Positions 26,724 through 40,475 of a stretch of DNA of 64,000 bases are shown in pieces (the stretch's first letter is position 1; each line of letters begins with the position of its first letter). This stretch comes from Gordionus sp. m RMFG-2023 (lineage: Eukaryota; Nematomorpha; Gordioida; Chordodea; Parachordodidae): positions 72,021,561-72,085,560 of the forward strand of contig NC_088775.1 in assembly GCF_954871325.1 (NCBI RefSeq), given 5' to 3'. Position numbers and translations under genes: made by a program. A model generated the notes under the pieces. The model did no database searches and was not told the DNA's origin. It saw nothing but the letters and a program-made list of their open reading frames with translations.

Positions 26724-27660
26724 CTAACATGCTTCTACCTTTTCCTGTCTAGTTATATTTACAAAGTTAGCTACTTTCCTAATTAGCATTAGATCGAATA
26801 GTCTCGCATCTTCTAGTATTTGTACTTTATTGGGTTTGCGTGTTATATTTGTGCGCGAAAGATAAGTATTAGGACCGATTGAAGTTTGTCTACTTCCACT
26901 GTGATAACTCCATAGGTTTTTAACTGTAATGTTTGCTCTGAACATTCTATGATCTGATATGTTAATATTTGTTAGTGCTTTTACATCATCAAACCACCGG
27001 TGAACGTTCGAAATGAAAAAGTCAATTTGAGATTTTTGCCGAGCCCTTACAAAGGTGTAAGTGTTACTTTCACGGTGGCTAAAGAAAGTATTCTCGATCT
27101 TGAAATTATTGTTTCTACAGAAATCTAGGAGTTTCTTACTATGTTCACAATTTCGTTGTAGTATTGTAGCATGCCCAATAACATTACTATTTACATATTC
27201 AGCTTCTTTGCCGATTTTCATCTTAAAATCTCCTAAGATAATTATATTATATCTTCCCAGTAGGGAGTGTATCGTATTTATCCTAGAATCAACGAAACTT
27301 GATCTCTCATTCCTATTGGGAGGGACATCAAAATTTATGATTATTGTGGGCCTGAAATTTGTGTTCAAATATAACAGTCCGCATCTTTCTGATACCGGTA
27401 CGAATTTGATTGTGTGTTTCTGCATACGTTTATTTATAAGCAACGCTATCCCGGACCAACTATTCAAGGTGGTGCCGGAACAGGAAATTTTATAGTCATT
27501 AAAAATAGCCGTGTTTACCCCTGGAAAGTGGATTTCCTGAATGCCAATAATGTCAATTTTCTCAGCTGCTAACATCCTTAGGAGAACCGCCAGTTTGTTT
27601 TTCATTCCATTTATGTTGAGAGACGCTATTTGTAGCTTGCCCGTGAACTTATACTAGAGA
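26724..27660 (-). pseudogene. LINE endonuclease domain
   Basis: Reading starts with LQIASLNINGMKNKLAVLLR (open frame from 27605; upstream residues in the same frame). It contains the conserved glutamate in IIGIQEIHFPG, GDFKMKIG in the middle, SQIDFFISN, and the catalytic NISDHRMF near the end (around 26950). This is the exonuclease-endonuclease-phosphatase fold that nicks target DNA. The frame itself is long and clean (293 codons), but the region downstream is broken. Confidence 0.88.
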
Positions 27661-29490
27661 ACCAATGAATGAAACCAATAAAGAGAATAAAAACGTTGGA
27701 AGTAAGTATAAGTAAAATCCAAAATGTAATTTGGGAGAAAAGTATTAGTGTGGAGATAAGTATATAACGGAGAAGGCTACCTCATTATGTACTACTTAGG
27801 AGCCGCATAAGATGTAATATAACATTAATTTAAAGAGACCTTCTAAGATAATTTACAATGGTACTAACCCATACAACACTAGACAACACAATTTTATGGA
27901 TATTATAATTATTATGAGGTAGTCGCCAGTTTCAAAAGAGCCCAGTAAAGGAGGGTAAAAGAACCCCTTTAAAGTTAAAAAACTAAAAATGAACTTAAGT
28001 TTGAATACAAATTCTGAGACTACAGGATTAAAGGGAAAACAAATCCAAAACGAAAAAGTTAACGTTAGGAATTTTACTTCCATTTATCCTAATCATGTTA
28101 CCATTTTTTATTGCCAAATACAAATGAAGGTGTATAACATTTCATAATAGTTGGAGTTTTTATAATAGAGAAACTTCCCAGAAAGATAAAATTAAGAGAA
28201 TAAATTTAGTACCGACTAATAATATCAAAAGATATCCAAAAAATTTATTAAACTAATGTTAGAAAAATTATATATATGATAGGTTTACCTCCATAACGGT
28301 GTACTGGCTTGAATCCAAAAAGTGTATTGACGCAATTAGGAAATTAAAAGAACAGAAACAAATAATAATATAATAAACAAAAGAAGGTAATGAACATTTA
28401 AAAATTGCCTATTTGAATTTAAATTTACAGGAAAAATTTGTTTTTAAGGTTTATAATTCACTCACAAAACTATTCATTACATTTTTCATGAGTAAGAAAA
28501 CATAATAACAAAGGGGAGGACACTAGGTGGGATTTCTCGAACGCAGAAAACTTCAAAATAAAGCAAAAATATTATAAAACTGCCAATTCATAATACATTT
28601 AAAACTAATATTATAAGTTTTTTCCAAAAAAAAAACTAAGACAAAGGAACCAAAATGAAGAAAAATGATTATAAAAATATTTCATGAACAAAAAAATATT
28701 TTACATGAACAGAGAAATATAAATCAAATCAAAATCAAAACGAAATCAAAACGGCGCCTGAAAGAGAAAAGAGAAAAGAGAAAATAATTACAATTAACAT
28801 AGGCGCCGAAAATTTAAAGAATTTATTTAATTTGTAAATTTATTTTTTATACATCAACTTTGGCTAGAAAGGTATAATATTAATTAACGTAAGGAAAAAA
28901 CAGACATCAGGAAAGAAACTAATAACTCTATATAATGTAATATACAACACGGAGAAACTAAAATTAGAATGACTGAATATATTATTAGCTAGTTACATAT
29001 AGTGTAATCGCTCCACGAGAGAAATAAACCTAAACTACTACCGATTCAAAGTAATAAATGAGAAAGTACTGTATATTAACTGTAGCTTGTTCGTATTAAA
29101 TACCTGAGAAAGGATTAAAGTCATGCTTCCATAGAAGTATTAGAGCATTAAAACCACTAAATAAAATAGTAATATCTTATCTGGGAGAAATTGGGATAAA
29201 TAAGGATAAAAATTAACACTTATTCGCTATTTAAGGTTCAAGTTTATCTACCTAATTTAGGGGAACCTAAAGATTTTAAGATTGACCTTATATATAACCT
29301 AAATAATCTAAAATATTTATATCTGAAGATATGTATATGGTGTTAAAACCGATCGATGCATATAATAATATAATATATAAAATATAAGGAAAATTGATTA
29401 TACTAATACAGACCTGATAATGTAAATCCAATAATAACATTGAAGGTAATAATACGAATGAATTATTTATATTTTAAGTTAAAAGTTGTT
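27661..29490. other. Region upstream of the LINE, unassigned
   Basis: Could include LINE 5' untranslated sequence, but no ORF1 was recognised. An 8-bp inverted repeat CGGCGCCT/AGGCGCCG (28752-28759, 28801-28808) flanks an AGAGAAAA-type purine run. Nothing else is supported. Confidence 0.35.
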
Positions 29491-29493
29491 AAA

Positions 29494-30150
29494 CTAGAAT
29501 ACCCAGATATAGCTTATGTAAAATTTAAGAACCTTGCAACTAGCTAAAATACTAAAATTTAACAAATAAATTATTTTAAAAAATTTTTTAAATCTTTCAT
29601 TTCTTCTTTTTCCTTGGGGTGTATTTTTATTAGAAAAGATTTCATTTTCACTCGATAATTCATTTTCCATATTATGATACATGGATCTGGGATCTATTCT
29701 GATATACAAGGTTCGTTAATACGTTAATATTTATGAATATTAAATTTGAAAAATTATTTACTCTTAAACTCGCTCGATTATTTACTATGACCAAAATCAT
29801 ATGATGAAAGCCCCTTTCATACTCGGCAGTACTGCAGGATAATGTATCTACAGAGTTAAAGAATTTTGTAAATTTGTTATTCAAAATACCTTCATTGATA
29901 TATGGTCGAAGCTCAGCAATCGTTTTATATTCATTTACTTTGAATCTTTGGTAGATTCCTTATTTACTTTTAGCCAAATCACGCATCTAGGTTCTTAGGC
30001 TAATCTTCTTTTTGAATAAATATATCAGAAAGAATTTCCAAGATAAAAGAAAATAATTTGTTGCAAATTTATTCAAATCATTTAACCCACTTTTCAAAGC
30101 TATCCATTAAACGGGACTGCGTGTATTTTCTAGAGTAATTATAAATTGGT
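29494..30150 (-). pseudogene. hAT transposase relic (ZMYM/KIAA1586-like group)
   Basis: Minus strand: INEGILNNKFTKFFNSVDTL, then CSTAEYERGFHHMILVIVNN and NFSNLIFININV. STAE-ERGF and LxFINING are the marks of the C-terminal dimerisation domain in the hAT branch that includes domesticated vertebrate ZMYM/KIAA1586 proteins. Upstream residues to about 30150 are recognisable only in part and contain stops. No termini found. Confidence 0.6.
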
Positions 30151-30598
30151 CTACTTTTTATTTAGAATTTTTGATTTTTTTTAATGGTATATGTTTAAAT
30201 AAAAGTTCAATTTCTGAATCGAGCGATATCTGTAAATATTTACAGCGTCTAAATAAAAAGTGAGCAGGATTTGCTTTAATTTTTTTGAAGGGCGGTAGGG
30301 AGTATGCATCAAGGGGGTGGGATGCATACAATAAATTTGTACATTAAAAGTTAAAAATAACTGATAAAAGAATAAATATATTGACAAATAGTTATTTCTC
30401 CCTTATTCATAGATAACATTTTTGTACAGGTGGAAGTTGTATATGCTCGTTAATCTTTAGAATATGGTTACCAACAACTAGTTGATTATCGCTAACTAAT
30501 GTTTATTTGTTATTGAGTCTGGATAATCACGAGGCCGGACAGAGTTTAATTAGAATTATTTACAAAATTTATAATGATGGCTTATTATAAGATTTTTT

Positions 30599-31899
30599 CA
30601 GCACGTAGCCAGCGGGAGGCTCGTAGCAAATTTTTGAAAAAATATGAGTTCAAGCGCGTACGGGGGTGGGAGAGAGGAAGAAATCCCCCCCCCCCCCCAT
30701 CCAAGTAGCATTTTAAAAAATATAAAGGGACTTCATGAATTGTGAATTGCAAAGTATTTTATTTCAAATAGGTTATATTCTAATCTAAATATTAGCAAAA
30801 AGTTATAATTAATTTTATCTGAAGCGGATACATTATTGGATTCAATATGACTGTAGATTTTTTCCATTAGAATGTATTAATAAATTATTTAGTACCCATC
30901 TATCCAATATTTTTCAAAAAAATAATTTGGCTGAAGTTATGAGCACGCGAATACTATTATATTACAACTTAGAAGACCTAGATAATATAATATCGACCAG
31001 GAATTTCTAGAAATTTATGTAATTGTTGAAGTGAAAGCGTAATTATATGATTTTGAAATTCACAAGCTTCGACAGACCAATCTAATATAAAGTGGACTCA
31101 ATTTAGGATCACTCTAAAATAACTTTTTTATTCCACTTTTGGATTCAATTTTGACTTAAATCAATGAACGATTTGTGATATCAAATGACTATCCAACTTA
31201 CAAATATTTATATTATAACTCCTTCTGATCTGAGGATATATCAATACTTAATATTGAAAATTAAATATTTCGCTAAATTTTATTCACAATATACAAATGT
31301 ATCCAAAGGCAAATTATTTACAGAATTTAAATAGAATAAATGAAAGATTCACTTTTGCAGATAATCCTCCAAGAAATACAGTAGAATATTGCATACTTTA
31401 AAATATATTTTATAAGTTTTCCAAATTATTAAAATTATTGTATATTTTGGCAATGATACCAATTAGAATAAGCATAAATGAGAGTACCTTTTCTTCATTA
31501 CTATCAAAATTAAGACATCTTAAAATGATTGAATAGACTAGCTCTAATCATCGAGATGCAGTCCCCAACACACACATAACAAATTATTAAAAAATTGGCG
31601 CAATCGCAAAGAAAATTAAAATTTCAATTATGGATGATATTTTGATTAACTTTTTAAATCATTATATAATTTTATATTTTATTGTGATTTACATACCGGT
31701 TTATATAGCTATAATATTTTTCAGCCATATTATATTAGCTCTTAATATTTTGAATTTTCTAATATTGGTTCTAACAAATTTTATAAGATTAGTGAATAAA
31801 TTTAAAATAAGTTCTAATAAATTTATTGCTCCAAAAAAAATAATTTCAATATCAAAAAATTACCACCTCCCCTGCAGAAAATTTCTGGCTACGCACCTG
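30599..31899 (+). mobile_element. Old hAT element, internally deleted
   Basis: Left end CAGCACGTAGCCAG and right end reading inward CAGGTGCGTAGCCAG are matching hAT-type inverted repeats. The flanking octamers are GATTTTTT and GTTTTTAA, an imperfect (6/8) duplication, so it is old. Inside, on the plus strand near 31450-31540, LAMIPIRISINESTFSSLLS and KLRHLKMIE are the remains of a dimerisation domain. A 14-base C tract lies near 30685. Confidence 0.6.
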
Positions 31900-33395
31900 G
31901 TTTTTAAATTAGTATCAGGGGATTGTGTTAAAACATAATAGATGTATAAATATTGAGGGCGAAGGTCACGATATCTATTCTAGAGGGGTAAAGGTTGATG
32001 AAGGGGTTTCCTTCAACTGAATTTTTTTGTCATGTAGACGCTTCCTATTTAATATTTTGTCATTGTCCACATGTTCTTAATAATTTATTTATTAGTCAAT
32101 CAAAAATGGCTATTTGCAAAGGTCATCGAAAATATCCTAATTTATTATTTCTTTCAAAGTAAATTGAGAAATTTTAAAAACAAATAATCTACATATTTGG
32201 AATTTCTATATAAAAATTTAAAAGATTTTGTACTATTTCTTGTCTTTAATGTTGTTAAATAAGCTCAAACCTAACAATTGTAAAAATTTCCATGCCCTGA
32301 GACAAGATTATATTTTTTTTTCAAGATTGAGCTATCCTTTATTTAGGTTCAAACCTCGAATGCTAAGATGACATAGCATAAAAATTCGGTTTAAACTTCA
32401 TATAGTTGACTCAAAACCTAAAATGGAGCCATTTATCATCAATACTTGTTAATGGTGAACCTTCTATTCTTTAAATAAGGCAGAGATGGCAGTGACATAA
32501 AATTTCTATTTAAAAAATACAAAATTTTGCTTCTCTATTTTATAAGTCGTTATAAAAATAAATATGAAAAAGATTTTGACATAAAGATTTTATTTTTATA
32601 ACAATAATAAATTGATTTTTTTTAAAAAATATTTTGGTAGGGGAGGTAGGGAGCTCAGCTCATCCTCAAAATTTGGAAAGAGTGGCTAAAAATTCATCTT
32701 AGCCTCCCCCTCACAATAAATCCCTCATATTATAATGGCAAAAAAAAGATTGACATGACATCTTGCTATAAGGAAAATTATAAAAGCACTGAAAATCCTA
32801 TTGAGTCAATATGTAATGCCTAAAAATAGCTGTAGACTGAGTCGAAAATATTTAATTTTAAATTTCGATTTACAAATAATTATTTCTAATTAGTAATTGC
32901 ATCAAGATTCCTTTACCCTGATTTTAAATATTTGTGAATCTTATGATTCCATGATCTTTATAGATAATATTTCTTCTTTTCGAGTTATTTAATAGATAAA
33001 TAACCAAATATTTTAAAACGTAATTCGAATCGAGTTATATTTATAAAAATTTGATATGAACTGCTGATTAATATTAAGATTCATTCCTAAGCATGAAGTT
33101 TATCAAACTTTTTGAAGCTTTAATTTTAAAGTTTAGGGCCACTAATATAGAGTAATCATGCGCGTAATCAAGGAGAGAAATGGAAATAAAAAAAATAACT
33201 TATTATTTTATGATTAGGAGTATTTTTAGCCTATTTATTCTATTTTATTATATTTAAATTCAAATATGATTGATCTTAAACCATTATTTTATAAATTATA
33301 TTTTAATTTAGCTATTTAGTTGTTGCTTAGTTTTATTCAACCTATGTCATTTAGATGACTTATTTTAATACAAAAGTGTGTTGTGTTTTGTTCTC
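31900..33395. other. AT-rich spacer with repeat scraps
   Basis: No gene. CATGTAGACGCTTCCTAT at about 32034 recurs almost exactly at about 39938 (CATGTAGACGCTGCCTAT), so both are probably ends of one unidentified repeat. A G-rich/C-rich pair near 32636-32710 may be another small element. Confidence 0.4.
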
Positions 33396-34524
33396 TGTAA
33401 AATCCGAAGTTTTGAATGAGAGAGACATCCCAACTCCAAATTTAATTAATAATTATTAAGATTAGGAATTGAATATAACAAATTAATTTATTAAAATATT
33501 TAGTTATTTAATATAAAATAAATAAAACTATAAAGTAAAAACTAAAAGTATTAAATTAAAATTTTTTTCTATTCTTCATTACATTTTCGATCTAACTATT
33601 TATACTAAATTTAAACACTAAAATTTACATACTATTATTAATAATTTCATATAATTGTCATTTAATATAATTACAATTTAAACATTTCAATTTCCTTTAC
33701 AATTTTGATTTTCAAATTTTTTTCAATTATAAACAACTTTTATTTTCTTTCAATACACATTTTTGACACTCTTTCCATAAAACACCGAAATCTATTCTGA
33801 ATTATCAATATAGGAAAGCTAGCTATACGACTATCAATTTATTTTGATTTTTTGCTGCTTTTGACGACTGATTCTAAGACATTGAGTTATCCCAAACTTT
33901 TGCGAAGGCAATTCCTAAATACATCTTTTGTCCCATATAGCTTGTTTCTATCGACCTCCCGTTAAACGATTTCACATTTTTTAAAAATCTTTCATCCATC
34001 ATACGTGGCTTCTAATAATCTATATTAAAGGTGAAGTATCTTTGATTATTTGATGTAATCCATAAAGTATTTTAGAAGATTAGTTTATATAAAAAATCGT
34101 TTATTTAAATAAATTATTTAATTTTACACAATATCTCTATTTAAATTTTACATTCCCTTTTAAACTAAAAAAATCTGCTTTATATAACAAAATATATAAA
34201 AATTTATATAAAAAAAACCAATCTATCAATTTATAAAAAAAATCAATTTATAACAACATAAAAAAAAACAATTTAAAGGTTAGTATTAATCGGTCATATT
34301 ATCATTCCACCCTTTAAAAAAATGATCTCCACTCAAGTTTTTCTTGCACGTGAATCTTATCGTCACTTCAGTCATGTTATCATTTGTTGAATCGATTATC
34401 GACATCATGAAACATCGTTGGTTGAAACGTCGTTAGTTGAATATTGCTTTTTGATTTGCTGTTTGTATTGATCATTCCATTTCTCTTTCAAAATTTTATA
34501 TATATATTTTTAGTCTTTATTTCA

Positions 34525-34893
34525 TTATAAATTATCGAATTTTTTGGGCAACATTATATTCCTGCTAGGTCTTTGACTAACAAGACACTGTTCTTGCATT
34601 TCTACATTTTGATCATCATTTCTTCTAAAATTTACAGTGTTCATCCAGAGGTGCGCTACTCGTAGACCTTTTTTAATTTGGTCTAAATGTCTTCTAATAA
34701 TTTTGTCTCCTGTTTCAACTTCAAATGTTAAATTTCCATTTTTACGTTTTATCATGCCTTTGTCCCACATATTACCTTTGAAGGTTTTATACCATATTTT
34801 GTCACCATTCATGATGTTTCTATTTGACGATAAATTGCTATTAAATTCGTTCACTTTATCTTCTTGCGGTTCATTCATAAGAATAAGAATCAT
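34525..34893 (-). pseudogene. Integrase C-terminal tail of the nested LTR element
   Basis: GDKIWYKTFKGNMWDKGMIK followed by GDKIIRRHLDQIKKG is the small beta-barrel tail of gypsy-like integrases. It is the last coding part before the 3' LTR. Fossil. Confidence 0.7.
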
Positions 34894-35081
34894 AATAGAT
34901 TATTTGGAATTGTTTCATTTTATATAATAATAATTTTTTTATTTATTATTTAATTATTTTTATTTTTAAATTTTACTCCTTTATTTTTCAATTTAAACAC
35001 TTTTTTAATATCATAATTTCTCTTTAACTTGTTCTTTATAACAAAATTTCTCTTTCTCCTTCCATTTTCAACATATGATCC

Positions 35082-35846
35082 TCATATCGTACTCCTAATC
35101 TCTCTTTCATCGCGACATTTAATCACCCTTGTTTTAATTTTCTTTTCCAAAGTTTTTTTAAATTTTTTATTAATTATAAAAAATTTTATTTTATTATTTT
35201 CTTCAATTTTTATTTCATTATTGTTTTTAATAACTATTATTTCTCCAATTGTTATCAAATGATTTATTTCTTCTAATTTATAAAAATTAATTTCTTTTGT
35301 AACATTTGTTATTAAGTTACATAATTCAATTTTATTCAAATTTTTTTTATTATGATATTTATAATTATAATTTTCATACTTTTTATTGTAATATGTACCT
35401 TCATAATTTTTACTATCTACTTTTCTATTTTCCTCGATTATATTTACAAAATTACATTGCTCGATTAATTCTTGTATGGTATTATCATAATCATCCTCGA
35501 CAATATTCACAAATTTATCTAGTATATTCCCAAAAACTGTTATCCAAGTCCTTCCTAACAGTGCAATCTTATCACTCTGGACTACATAAGCAGTTAAGAT
35601 TTGACTTTTGTCCTCGAATTTTGCCTTGACTTTGGTAGTTCCTAAAACATTTATTGTGTTTCCATCATAACCAGTTAATTTAATATCTGATTTATTTAAG
35701 ATTTTTACTCCAATCTTTTTCGCGATATGAATCAGTAGAATACTATACCTTGACCCGGTGTCGATCTGCATCAAAATAGGCACGTCGTTCAAATATACCG
35801 TGACCTTATAAGCATCGCTAGCTGTGTAATTATTATCGGTATCCAT
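35082..35846 (-). pseudogene. Aspartic protease region of the nested LTR element
   Basis: Contains LMQIDTGSRYSIL (active-site DTG) near residue 30 and ALLGRTWI near residue 95, the two landmarks of a retropepsin. The remainder is a Lys/Asn/Glu-rich linker. Fossil. Confidence 0.75.
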
Positions 35847-35935
35847 ATTATTTATGTCTAAATTGTATAAATTATATTCTTTTCTTTCTAGTTTGTCATT
35901 ATCATCTTCTTTTATCTCTTCTATATTTACAGTGT

Positions 35936-36979
35936 TTACTTTATTTGTATATCGTGATTGATTATTGTCGTTGTTATGATATTTACAATTGCATATTTGA
36001 TTAGTTCCTCGATTTCCAATATTATGATTATCGTTATATCTTTGAATACATCTTGAATCGTTATAATATTATAATCATTATTAAATCTATTATTATTATA
36101 GTCATTTTTATTATAACTAGCTCTATTATCAAATCTCGAAGATTTATTGAACGATCCTGGATAGTTTGCTCTGACGTTGTTGTAATAATTCGAGTTAAAA
36201 TTCTGATATCTAGAGTTGTAATTATTTCCTTGGTATCTGGGGTTATAATTATTTCCTTGATAAATATTTCTTTGAAAGTCATGGTCTCTTGCTGTCCATC
36301 GTTGTCTGTTATCGTAATTAGATTGTAAATTTTGTCGTTCATCATGGTCTCCATATCTCACCAATTGTTTATTTTCTTCTGTTTTCCTGCCTCTTTGCCT
36401 TTCTACATGTTTCACGGTTGTATCATCTTCTGTTTTTTCGTTTAAAGAAATATTTTCAACTTTAGCAATTATATTTTCTTTCAATTCTAACTCTTCAAAA
36501 TCATCTCTTAAAGTAAGAACTTCTTCTAATGTAATGTTTTCTTTTAACGTAATTTTCTGCCTAATATTTTTGCTGATTGACGAAATTTTTACTTTTTCAA
36601 TAACTCTACTATCACTTAGCAAACATTCATTTTTTTAAATGCATAATCTACTTACCCAATCGATGTAACTTTCGTTTTTACCTTGTACAGCTGCATTAAA
36701 TAATAATAAGTTGGAACTTGTAGATTTCCTCGGGTGTAATAACCTGAATTTTTCAATCAATATCGATAGATTGATGAAGTCGGTAGGTGAACATATCGAT
36801 TTAAGCTTGATGTATACCTCATCTGGTAATCTTCTTGTAAAGGAACCTGCTTTTTCGATGTCCGATATCTGAGTGTCCTTGAAGATGTCTTCAAATCTAC
36901 TCAAAAAAAGATCGCCATTGCCTGCGTATATTGGAAATTCAATATTTATATTAACATTATTATTGGGAATCTGTTTCAT
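35936..36979 (-). pseudogene. Gag region of the nested LTR element
   Basis: The first part reads FPIYAGNGDLFLSRFEDIFK and RRLPDEVYIKLKSI, typical of retrotransposon capsid domains. The following part is very rich in Asn, Tyr and Arg (repeated YNPRYQGNNYNSRY type), a basic nucleic-acid-binding segment in place of a classic zinc knuckle. Treated as a fossil. Confidence 0.7.
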
Positions 36980-38096
36980 ATTTATTTATTTATTTACGAT
37001 TTCCTCGAATATGTAGCGGAGCTGCCACCATGAAGTATCTTTGATTATTTGATGTAATCCATAAAGTATTTTAGAAGATTAGTTTATATAAAAAATCGTT
37101 TATTTAAATAAATTATTTAATTTTACACAATATCTCTATTTAAATTTTCCATTCCCTTTTAAACTAAAAAAATCTGCTTTATATAACAAAATATATAAAA
37201 ATTTATATAAAAAAAATCAATCTATCAATTTATAAAAAAAATCAATTTATAACAACATAAAAAAAACAATTTAAAGGTTAGTATTAATCGGTCATATTAA
37301 CAAAAGGTTAATGTCTTCTTATAACAATACGATCTCTTGTCACGATAATGATTTCTTGTAACAAAAATGTTCTCTTGTAGCAAAACCAATTTCTTACCAT
37401 AACTAACTCATGTAAAGATATAAATTTCTTGTAACGATACCGATCTCTTGTAAAGATACCGGTATCTTGTAATTAAAACGACGAAATATATATTCTTTAA
37501 ATCATGTGTAGCCCCAAACTATAGCTTTAAAATTTTTCTCTTCCGTTTCTTCTAAGTCCATTTGCCTAGATATTGATTCCATTGTTTCTTCTTGATTGAC
37601 CTTATTCTTTGTCTTAAGGTCTATGATTAATTTATCAATCACTTCTCCCTTTTTTTTAGAATTTCATATTTTGAGTTAATTAGATTGAACATAGCACCAA
37701 CTGTAAGATCAAAGTTTTGAATGAGAGTGAAATTCATTCCAACTTTAAATTTAATTACTATTTATTAAAATCAAGAATTAATGAGAGCAGATCGATTTAT
37801 TAAAATATTTAGTTAATCAATATAAAATAAAATAAATAAAAACTATAAAGTAAAAACTAAAAATATAAAATAAAAAAATATATAATTGTTTCTTTTTTAT
37901 ATTATTACATTTTATATCTCACTATTTATACTAAGTTTTAACACTATAAATTACATACTACAAATAATAATTTCCTATAATTGTCATTTAAAATAATTAC
38001 AATTTATACATTTCAATTTCTTTTACAATTTTGATATACAAATTATTTGTTTTGCCAATTATAACTTTTCCTTTCTTTCAATACATGTCGTTGACA

Positions 38097-40180
38097 CTCT
38101 CCAATTGTACATATTTTAGTATCCTTATGTAACATGTTCTTTTGTGTTTACTATATATTTGTAAATTTTTAAAAATATAATTAAGTGTTCTTTTGTCCAT
38201 TTATCGAATAATTAAGTTGATATTATTTTTTTTTTGTTTTAAAACTTGGAACATCCCCATCTAGGTAACCTCGCCATATAATAATATAATATGTTTTTAT
38301 GTTAATATTTATACTATTGTTTTTGTATAAATAGGGATGATAAAAATGAAAGTAGGTTCATAATTTTTTTTATCTCATTTACGACGATTTCTTAAATAAA
38401 TTTGTAAATTGAAGGTTTAATTTGGCTATATGTAATTAAAAAAAAGGAAACCCAAACAATTCACGATCTAGAAGTTTCGTGCAAATCCGTAGCGTGACCT
38501 TAGATCGGTCCCGTATTGTCTTCCAAAATAAATTAAAAAATACATTCCTTCTTTTTCAAATTACTTTAGGATAAATTCCACACTTAAGTGCGGATAAATT
38601 TTGTTCCTTTTGTTCAAATTTACTTAAGATTAAATCTACACTTATACTGCGGTGTGGGAAAAATTTCCTATTTTTTAAATCTAATTTAGAATGAAATCAC
38701 TCATATGGCTGTTCGGCGGTAGCCGTACATATATAGAATAACGGTCCAACCAAGAAACTTTAGAATTGAAAACAACCCCGTCGATCACGGTATGTGATTG
38801 TCTTCGTCATTACTAGTGTTTTTTTATTTATTAGATTTACGATGACCAAAATCCAGCAAACGGGACCCTAGCGTACACTCCCAAACGGACCGTCGATCAC
38901 ATTCCATCCCAACTTTTGAACAGCCCCCGGTCGCTACATTGAATCAACATTGGCGCCCTATATGTTATAAATATAGGAATTAAGGAGTATTATTTATAAT
39001 ATTTTAACAATTAATAAATTCTCTCTAGAATTTTTTAAATATTGTTTCTTTTTATTTAAATTTCCTTGATAAAAAGAAATATAAAAGTTAAAAAATTCAG
39101 AGCGTGAATAATTTGAGCAAATAAATGATACTGTAGATCAAATTGAAAAACTAAATGGTTAAGGTAAGATAGGATATATATATATATTGTGAAAATCAAG
39201 GTTAAATTGGGTAAACACCTGAAGAAAGAAAGAAGGAAGACTTCCTCGGAACACTAAAATAAAGAAATATTAAAATGTTCATTTATTTACTTTTTCAATC
39301 TACTATTTATATATTTTTCACAAACTAAAATAGAATATAATATTAAAAAGGTTATATTATAAAAATAAAAGGTAAAACTAAAATAAAAATATAATTTGAA
39401 TAAGTTATTAATTAAATGAATAGGCGATTTGAATAAACAGAAATAAATGAATGTGCGTTACATTATAAACATATACTATTTATTAACCAAAATATATAAT
39501 GTATTAATTTATTAATTTCTATCACTTTGCATCCTATTTTTTTTTGAGGGGGTAAGGGTAGGCGGCTTTAATGGAGGTAGGATAAATTTTTGGGGGAATT
39601 ATCTATTGAATTTTGAGATGAAATAGGACAAAATTTATTGCTGTAAAAATTAATACTTTTATAATAGAACTATTATAATACAATTCATCAGTTAAATCTA
39701 TATATTGCAAACAATTATACATATTGTTTTCCAAATATAAAACTTTCTGCTATCCTTTTAAATTACATTTAAAAGGTAGATATTTCAGCAAGCTCATAAA
39801 GTTATAATAATAAATTCATTGTAAATAATGGAGGATTTAATTTTATTTATTATCTAAAAAATAAATCCTTTATAAAATTTTTTTAGGGGGGTAGGCAAAG
39901 GTTTTTGAAGTGGGTTATCATCCAGTGAAAATCCTGTCATGTAGACGCTGCCTATAGGTAAAACTGGATATGCTCATCAATCATCTTAATTAAACTTCAA
40001 TATATTTGATAAACCGTTTAAATAAAAATGTTAAAGCAAAATATGAAAATAATAACATATTTTAAAATATCGGACTCAATGTCTCTAGTAATTGCTACTC
40101 TTTGGTAGCACAATATAGTAATCACTGACTTGTTAAATCTTTAGAAAATGCGATACTAAAATGGATTAGTAGTGCTTATG
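38097..40180. other. Spacer with possible LTR scrap and repeat ends
   Basis: No gene. GC content is higher at 38440-38960, which ends ACATTGGCGCCCTATATG, a primer-binding-like motif, so an LTR fragment is possible though no second copy is seen. 39540-39960 is G-rich at both ends and finishes with the CATGTAGACGC motif shared with 32034. Confidence 0.35.
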
Positions 40181-40475
40181 GTTGTAGTCAGAGATGCGAA
40201 CCCGACAAAATTTTTACCCGGGTTTGGTTCGGCTTAGGTTCAAGGTATAAAAAAAAGGTGGGTTCGGTTCGGGTTCGGTTCAGGGAAATATTTTTGAACC
40301 CGGGTTTGGTTCGGGTCGGGTTCAAGAATTTTTGAGTTGATAAAAAAAATTCTATATTTAAATCATAATAAAAAACTAGACATAAATTTGATATAAAAAA
40401 TAAATTTTTTATTTTATTTATAGGCAAATATAGTTAAAAATACAAAGCATATAGTCATGTATCAATTTTAAAAAT

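Larger units (their letters stand above)
24770..27660 (-). mobile_element. Dead LINE (non-LTR retrotransposon)
   Basis: Minus strand, with an apurinic-type endonuclease followed by a reverse transcriptase and a C-terminal tail. Domain order EN-RT with a YADD box and a C-terminal stretch LYGGEIWEANKTEMRRLQ is that of APE-type LINEs; the clade (RTE/CR1/I-like) was not resolved. Several stops and frameshifts lie between EN and RT and within RT. The 5' end upstream of the EN start and the 3' tail were not delimited by a target duplication. Confidence 0.85.
34032..37302 (-). mobile_element. Younger LTR retroelement nested in the older one
   Basis: Minus strand. LTRs 34032-34304 (273 bp) and 37031-37302 (272 bp) are nearly identical, TG..CA, flanked by the 5-bp duplication AAAGG (34027-34031 and 37303-37307). 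A primer-binding-like TGGTGGCAGC abuts the right LTR and a purine tract abuts the left. Parts seen in order: gag, an Asn/Tyr-rich nucleocapsid-like region, aspartic protease, and the integrase C-terminal tail. It is incomplete and broken, but a recent insertion. Probably Ty3/gypsy-like. Confidence 0.85.
33396..38096 (-). mobile_element. Older LTR retroelement fossil, host of a nested insertion
   Basis: Two diverged direct repeats, 33396-33768 and 37702-38096, begin TGTAA.. and end ..TTGACA on the plus strand (so TG..CA on the minus strand). Next to the right copy, on the minus strand, TTGGTGCTATG is a primer-binding-like site; next to the left copy GGAAAGAG is a polypurine tract. Flanks TTCTC and CTCTC match at four of five bases. 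Internal sequence is short and mostly replaced by the younger element at 34032-37302. It is broken, and clearly older than its guest because its LTRs differ much more. Confidence 0.75.

Noticed and set aside
36053-36354. Ile-rich plus-strand and alternative minus-strand frames
   Set aside because: Shadows of the Asn/Tyr-rich gag region of the nested LTR element.
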